Shown here: piece by piece, positions 58,201 to 64,000 of the stretch
Position numbering within the stretch: the stretch's first letter is position 1
Layout: every line of letters begins with the position of its first letter
Source of the DNA: Megalobrama amblycephala
Lineage: Eukaryota > Chordata > Actinopteri > Cypriniformes > Xenocyprididae
Direction: 5' to 3'
Assembly (NCBI RefSeq): GCF_018812025.1
Contig: NC_063057.1
Location: 21,933,138 to 21,997,137 of the forward strand
DNA length: 64,000 nucleotides
Notes under the pieces: model-generated
Told to the model about the DNA's origin: nothing
Database searches by the model: none
What the model saw: only the letters and a program-made list of their open reading frames with translations
Translations under genes and position numbers: made by a program

Positions 58201-58342
58201 TCACTGTGCTGGAGGCCTGTTAAAGGAAAAATAATAAAATGTATTCATTACAGCACTTTATGGTCTGATTATTGGGAAGGTAACACTAATAGATGGTAAC
58301 TGTTGTAACTATAGTGTAAATCCCAGTGGTCTATGTAAATAC

Positions 58343-59891
58343 TAGGGGTGTCCTCGACTACGGATTTACATAGTCGAATCCGATTCGAATCAGATTGCCT
58401 ATATTCGACTGATAGTCGAATCATAAAGGGGGGGGGGGGGTGTCTTGAAAATCAGAAGTCCACTAGAGAGTGCGCACGGACTTTGAAATGTTCGCGCGCT
58501 GAACTGTGCACGAGATGGAACGGGACACGGAAAATGAAGTAGGCCTGGCTATAGTCTACCCGCCGCTTAAGACAACGTTTATTTTCTTTCACACACAGCA
58601 CAGAGAAACATCTTATAAACCAACCAAACTGCCTGTCAAGTGATAGACGAAACTGACAATGATTTTATATTTTTTAAACAAATGAAAGGCAATCTGGATA
58701 AACATTCACAGCCACGATGTACAGAACACTCTCAAAGATATAGAAGAAAATGAATAAAAACATTTTGGATAAATAAACTTTATATATATATTAATAACTG
58801 CAGAAAGGCCACACTGCAGATAGATATACATTTCATATGTCGGCAAATCAAATTACATCGTCTAAATTGTCTGTGCGAGCAAGCTTTAACTAATCTACAG
58901 CGCAACATTGATGCACCAAAAACCAAAAAAAAAATTAATTTAATTGAAAAAAATTAGCCTATAATTTTTTTTTCATCAAACATTAATTTACAAAATTGAA
59001 TTGGAACAGAATATACTGTGCAAATAAATGAAAATAGCCTAATTAAAAAAAATGAAATATGATCAAGTCAAACTGCAAAATGGGGAACATATATTCAAAA
59101 CACAAGCCAGAAATAGTTCAATTAAGTAACCCTGAGTGATCAATAAATAAATTAAAATTAAAGAAATTATTAAAACAACGAAAGTATAGCTAGAATTGTC
59201 AACTTTTTAACTGCAGAGACAATAAACGCTAAACTGGAGTGGCAGTCTTTTTAGCTAAACATTAACAGCATCCAAAAATCAAATTACATCCGGCTGAAAC
59301 AGATTGAAATCACTTGTAGCTACCCTACCTGATTGAGAGAGAAAAATCCAGTCTTTCACGCGATCTGCCTGTGTCCGTTTGAGTCTTTTCAAATAGCGCG
59401 CTATAGTCAGCTCGTTGGCCGGCAGAAGCGCGCCGCAGTGTTTGTCGTTGTTGAGTTCTAGGACATGAGCTGTTGGCACAACTTGCATCATACGTTTTTT
59501 TGATCATCTTTTATCATTTCAAATGCATCCAATTCTACACTTTATCCCAGACATTGTTGAAGATTTAATCCCTGCCGTAAAGATGCTCATCTGCCGGTCA
59601 CGGATCATGGAAGTGAAACTTAAATCGGTCACAGGTTGGATTTATTCACGTACATTAAAAATATTTATTAAAAGCTTCTTTTTTCACATTTTTATTTATA
59701 GTATTAACATATTAATGGGCTGTATATTAACCTATTGGGAAAGAACCGGTATGTCTATGTAAAATCAGATATTGAGCGCACCCATTTCTTCTCATAACAC
59801 ACCTCTGCGACGATTCGACTGTGAGATAGGTAGTCGAATCAGGCTCCTCCTATCGAAGATTCGAATCGTCGACTATTCAGGGTCACCCCTA
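58343..59891. mobile_element. hAT element, 1.55 kb, 8-bp GTAAATAC duplication
   Basis: Begins TAGGGGTGTCCTCGACTA and ends AGGGTCACCCCTA, flanked by GTAAATAC at 58335-58342 and 59892-59899. The terminal regions contain repeated TCGAAT/ATTCGA motifs (58370-58425 and 59810-59875). A 13-base G run lies at 58428-58440. Small ORFs at 58348-58542 and 59279-59491 (minus) have no transposase motif. Non-autonomous hAT. Confidence 0.85.
58428..58440. repeat. 13-base G homopolymer
   Basis: G run inside the hAT element, prone to slippage and sequencing error. Confidence 0.9.
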
Positions 59892-59899
59892 GTAAATAC

Positions 59900-62132
59900 T
59901 CAACATTAATTTAGTTTAAATTTTGATGAACATTGGTGAAGTGTTGACCAGGTCAACAATTTTAATTTTGAACACCGACTTTGGTGTTCAGATCATCTAT
60001 TGTGGTGTTAAAATTGTACACTTTGAGAGTTTGTTAGTTAACACTGTCAGAGTGTTAATAATGTTAAATCTTTCAAAAGTTATTTATGCAGGAATATGTG
60101 GTTTGGTATTTATTTGCACATTTAGGCTATTTATTTATATTTGTATTTATGTACAATTTTGTGGATTTATTTTTTATGGATTTATTTTTCGCGAATTTTT
60201 TTTATTTATTGTTTTTGCAGGTTTCATCCTCCATACTGTTCCTCACACAAATGGTCGCTTGGCCACAGAAGAACTGGAATAGGCTATTTGTAATTTTTGA
60301 AAAAAATATTTTGACTTTCATTTGTTGTTACTTTAATAGAATTTTTCATAATGTCATTCTTTTCATATGGAGGAACCTATGGATCGATTTAACTATAGGT
60401 TAATTAGCAGAGAACAAAAGCAAATCTTTTGTTTAGGACTCATATTTGTGCAGACCATGACTAATGATAGGCTATAAATAATAGGCCTTTTTAAAACTGT
60501 TAAATAACCCTTAAACAAGAGCTTTGTGTAAGCTAACAGTTTATGACTTACAGACTTACACAAAAGAGACTGCATTTTAACGGTTAACTGAGCTTTTTAA
60601 TGTTTTTAATGCCTATTCACGCAGATTGAAATCAAAACTCTGGCCACTCACAGATATTCTTATAACCCCACCGAATTACACCGTCAAATAGCAAAGGAAC
60701 AACTGAGGTGTCTGTTGAGCCGCCTCAATTACAATTAATTAGTCTAGGCTACTTACCAAAACAAGAAGAAAAAAAAAAAAAAACTTGTTTTGGTTTCACA
60801 GAGCAAACGGCTCACATCCAGAGAAGCAGCTGACAGCAGTCATCCGCGTCACTGACGGCGTCCTCCGTGACATCACACGCATTGGGGCGGGAGCTCAGCG
60901 AAAGCCCAGGCGCCAACAAACATTTTTAATATAGCCTACTGTGCTGGAGTCCATTTAGGTACAGGCGTAGTGACGTCGGATTTATTTATGGAAATTCGCA
61001 AATTGCCATAATCTACCGAGAGCGCTTGCTTGAAACACTCATAACTAAAACGTATCCTTGCCACAAGCCTTTTAAAGAATAGGACTGTTTCTGCATGGAA
61101 TAGAGAAATCTTAACACTTTATATATGTATATACATATACATATACATACACATATACATATGTCTCTATTTCAGTAAAATATTACACATTAGCGTGTTT
61201 GATCAGGCTGTAATCCATACTCTGGTGAGATGTCTAGAAATGCAACTAAACTGGAGTCTCGGTGAGGAGTGCCTAATGTATTGGACATGACAAGTCTGTC
61301 CGGGCTTTCACTGCAGAGATCTATCCTTGACGTGTACAGGAGGGCGGGGTTGATTGATGGTTGGTTTTGCGTCTCTACATCATGAGAGCAAGAGAGGGAT
61401 GAGTCACTTGCTGGCTGATATAACATAGCACTGCAGCGCCTGTGCAGCTCACTGCCAGTAAAACACCTCACACTACAAGTATTTCTGTGAACAATAAAAT
61501 GTTTATACTTGGTAGATTAATCGTATTACGTATATTTAAATAAATTTAAAAGGTAGAGAGCATTAGCTAAAACAATAATTTTAGATAAGTAAAATAAAGT
61601 GAGGGAATTTCCAAAAAAAGAAGTTATGCAGAAGAACTAATGTCAGTATGGGAATTACAAATTGTTTACTAATTTCAACTGCATCAATGATTTGTAAAAC
61701 AAGATGTTCAAAGATTAAAGATAAAGTCTTATTCATCTGAATTTCCCGAACAGCCTGTTTAACTGTGACAAATGCAGTCTTACACAGAAAGAAGTGTAAT
61801 CATACATGAGCACATTGTAACCGAGGCTTGTGATATAATCACATTTTTACACGAAGAACAATCAACAAATGTAAACTGCGATTTTCTTTCTTTCTTTTTT
61901 TCTGTCAGATGCCTTTAATGGCATAATGGTAACCTTCTTTTATGTAGTGATTTTTTTTTAACAGCTGGAGTATGTTTAGAATAGATACACAGGTATCATT
62001 GTCGTCTAACAACACAACATGCACATACATGTGCGCGCTCTTGACACCTGTTAACTCTCGTTCCGCGGGCTTTTGATATGTGCCATTGTTGTGACTCGCA
62101 CTACGTGGACTACCTCAAAACTCTGACGCCAG
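59900..62132. other. Intergenic and possible upstream promoter region
   Basis: AT-rich with short hydrophobic ORFs (59923-60403) that look like low-complexity artefacts. A GC-richer block at 60830-60960 has GGGGCGGGAG and CpG dinucleotides. A TATACA microsatellite lies at about 61118-61161. No coding gene supported. Confidence 0.4.
61118..61161. repeat. (TATACA)n microsatellite
   Basis: Alternating ATATAC and ACATAT units. Confidence 0.85.
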
Positions 62133-62196
62133 GTCGCCATGGAAACTGCTTTAAGCTCCGGGCTCTGAGAGAGCAGAAGGTGTGGGATATTTAAGA
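62133..62196 (+). promoter_or_regulatory. Putative promoter with RFX X-box and TATA-like box
   Basis: GTCGCCATGGAAAC at 62133-62146 is close to the palindromic RFX X-box (GTNRCC and RGYAAC half sites). A TATA-like GATATTTAAG follows at 62186-62195, and a likely exon starts about 25-30 bases further on. RFX sites are common in promoters of ciliary and some immune genes. The regulatory role is inferred. Confidence 0.4.
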
Positions 62197-62214
62197 GTTT
62201 CAGAACCACGATCT

Positions 62215-62369
62215 GCCTGAACAGCGACCGCGCTCCTGCAGCTCTCCCCAGCTTTGGAATTCAGCCTAATGAACCATAAACGACTGACTCGATGACAAAA
62301 TCACTGTCGGATTAACCCTGGAAATCAACATTGACGTGCCGCTACTCTAACGTTTCTGCACATCGAGTG
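62215..62369 (+). other. Probable non-coding first exon ending at a GTGAGT donor
   Basis: The stretch from about 62215 ends CATCGAGTG at 62369, followed by GTGAGTTG, a strong splice donor. It has a GC-richer composition than its flanks and contains short ATG triplets soon followed by stops, so it reads as a 5' UTR. The coding exons would be to the right of the window, as none follow before 64000 except the hAT exons. Confidence 0.4.
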
Positions 62370-62888
62370 GTGAGTTGAAAAGTCCCATCTTCGTGTGGAC
62401 TTGAACTCATTCGACTTGGCTATGACTTCTAATCTCGGCACAGAGCTAAATATTTGTAATTTAATGAAGCATTAGCGACTGTTTTATTATTAGGCTATTA
62501 TGATTATATTATTATTAGGCCTATTATTTTACTTAATGGTTTGACAACTGTCAAGTTTGAATAGCGAATGGCTAGTTCGCTACAGTAGCTGTTCACTGCC
62601 AAAGTTTGAAAAACCTTATGATGTTGGACTGACAACGCAACAATGGTATCAGTGAATGCCAGTGAAAGAAACTGTGAGTTGTAAGCGAATACTTTTAGGG
62701 TAGCCTATCGATGACGACAGCATTTTTATGTTATGTCGATTCCACATAGGCTATCATTTTTTATTAACATACACGTGCACACATAGCAACGTCCTCTGAC
62801 CTGTCGATTCATGTTTGTTTTAACGTTTAAGAGGCATTCGTTTGTCTTCCTGTGTTTTTTTGAGAATGCCACGCGCATGTGCTCCTCA
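62370..62888. other. Start of an intron, no gene seen
   Basis: AT-rich DNA downstream of the donor at 62370, without features. Confidence 0.35.
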
Positions 62889-63842
62889 CAGGGGCGTAGT
62901 TTATGGGGGGGATGGGGGGGAGGTAACCCCCCCAATATTCAAATCCATCAATTACAACCCCCCCAATATTTCAACATGAAAATCACAGTAGATCAAATGA
63001 AAAATATGTAGAATTCATTTATTTTGTAACACTAATTTTGTTTCTAATCAAATATGAGTTTGTCATATTAAATTAGACAAAAAATACTCCCCCTCCATTG
63101 AACCGATTGGTAACGCCCAACCAATGAATCGCACTTTCACCAAAGCAACGCGAGTGTTTGAATGGGAGAGCACACGGGTAACGCCAAAAATGAAGAGAAG
63201 CGCTGCACAGCGGACTATATTTAACTGCTGGTCAGAGAGGGACGCAAAAAAACATAAAGCATGTACTGAGAATGAGGTATGAGAATATTGTGTAATAGCT
63301 AAGTACACACCACATATATTTTAGCTAGCTAATCCATTGCAATGTATTTAGCTATAACTATCAGTATAACAAGTTGCCAAAACAACCGTCTGTTTTGCTA
63401 GTTCATTTTTCAATAGTCTCTGTAATTATCAATGAGTATTCACATCGGTGTTTGTTTTCTTCCTAAATTAATCTGACTTTTGAACGAATTGGATGAATGA
63501 ACGATTTAAGTGGCTCACTCATTGAAACAGTGAATCGCTGCCGCCTATTGGCGGTTTCAATACTTAATTTCTTTCTTTTTATAATCTCTAACGTACTACT
63601 ATGTTAAAATTTGATGAATGATTATACACATTTCATAACGTTATGAGGTGTATAAGCTCTTAACATGTTTTTATAACAGATTCGAGGTAAATGTAGCAGC
63701 AGGGTAGAAAAGTCAGCAGAGGGAGAGGAGGAGCAGGTGATCAGGTAAAGAAGATGCCATTCAATCAATAAAATAAAATAGGAAAAAGTATAGAAAAACA
63801 GCAGCTTTGTAAAGTTAGGCTATACATTAATGCTTTTAATGT
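62889..63842 (+). mobile_element. 5' part of a hAT element (CAGGGGCGTAG end)
   Basis: Begins CAGGGGCGTAGTTTATGGGG, a CAGGG-type hAT end, followed by a G-run/C-run hairpin (62906-62931). The first two exons of a transposase follow. The right end lies beyond the window or is lost; the repeat at 63843 marks other sequence. No target duplication can be scored. Confidence 0.6.
63190..63744 (+). CDS. hAT transposase N terminus, two exons, incomplete
   Basis: Exon 1 (63190-63276) starts MKRSAAQRTIFNCWSEREAK and ends at a GTATGA donor in phase 0. Exon 2 (63680-63744) follows a TAACAG acceptor and encodes IRGKCSSRVEKSAEGEEEQV before a GTAAAG donor. The basic first exon and acidic second exon resemble the start of TTF- or ZBED-type hAT transposases of fish. 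The DNA-binding finger and catalytic core are not in the window. Both exons are open, so the copy may be recent. Identification is moderate because the visible part is short and low in motifs. Confidence 0.45.
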
Positions 63843-64000
63843 TTTAAAGGGATAGTTCACCCCAAAATGAAAATTTTATGTTTATCTAATCTGCTTACCC
63901 CCAGGGCATCCAAGATGTAGGTGACTTTGTTTCTTCAGTAGATCACAAATGATGATTTTTAACTGCCAACCATTGCGGTCTGTCAGCGGTATAATGCTTG
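63843..64000. repeat. Dispersed AAAGGGATAGTTCACCC repeat, truncated by window end
   Basis: Matches the repeat split by the gypsy element (9395-9406 plus 14522 onward): AAAGGGATAGTTCACC, then CATCCAAGATGTAGGTGACT and ATTTTTAACTG. Runs to the end of the window. Confidence 0.8.

Noticed and set aside
59923..60403. Two overlapping hydrophobic ORFs that could look like membrane proteins
   Set aside because: Very AT-rich, with phenylalanine and tyrosine runs from TTT/TAT codons; no start context or homologous motif.
1..64000. tRNA, rRNA and CRISPR-like arrays
   Set aside because: No cloverleaf-like genes, rRNA sequence or regularly spaced repeats with unique spacers were seen; the tRNA match at 14125 is only a primer-binding site.

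Overview
This is a gene-poor, transposon-dense stretch of a vertebrate genome, most likely a cyprinid fish (carp, goldfish or zebrafish relatives). The case rests on the ORFs, not a database search: PRY/SPRY exons of the fish TRIM type, a fish-style C2H2 zinc-finger gene with a very short first exon, the dispersed repeat beginning AAAGGGATAGTTCACCC in several copies, and many hAT, piggyBac, Harbinger, gypsy, DIRS and Tx1/L1-like remnants. I see no prokaryotic operons, tRNA, rRNA or CRISPR.

Host-type genes are few. The last two exons of a TRIM-like B30.2 gene lie at 603-1390 (+). A complete two-exon, ten-finger C2H2 gene lies at 25464-28246 (+). Orphan 5' exons of another zinc-finger gene lie near 42420-43470 (+). 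A probable promoter and non-coding first exon (RFX-type X-box, TATA-like box, splice donor) lies at 62133-62369 (+); its coding exons would be outside the window. Minus-strand coding remnants that I cannot name lie at 34280-35371 and 37196-37416.

The best-preserved mobile element is a complete 5.11-kb Ty3/gypsy retrotransposon at 9407-14516 (minus). It has 373-bp LTRs differing at one position by my reading, a GATAG target duplication, a tRNA-Phe primer-binding site and one uninterrupted Gag-Pol ORF. Its integrase lies before reverse transcriptase, the Gmr1-type order. A second, normally ordered gypsy (52336-56700) is dead: frameshifts, stops, a mutated YxDD motif and no RNase H. A third LTR element (35488-37118) carries only a short Gag and two minisatellites, so it is non-autonomous. 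There is also a probable solo LTR (15050-15916) and the 5' part of a DIRS-like element (45614-47045), which ends at the window's only N.

DNA transposons with target duplications or terminal repeats I could read: hAT-type elements at 19752-20767, 50035-50641 and 58343-59891 (8-bp duplications); an element with a 9-bp duplication at 51286-52214; a degenerate intron-containing piggyBac at 4584-7675; an ISL2EU/Harbinger-like relic at 29856-32231; and a new hAT 5' end at 62889. Several are nested, giving relative insertion orders. The rest is AT-rich sequence with microsatellites and no gene I can support. I found no convincing new biological system; the strongest points are the intact reversed-order gypsy, the gag-only LTR element and the nested insertions.
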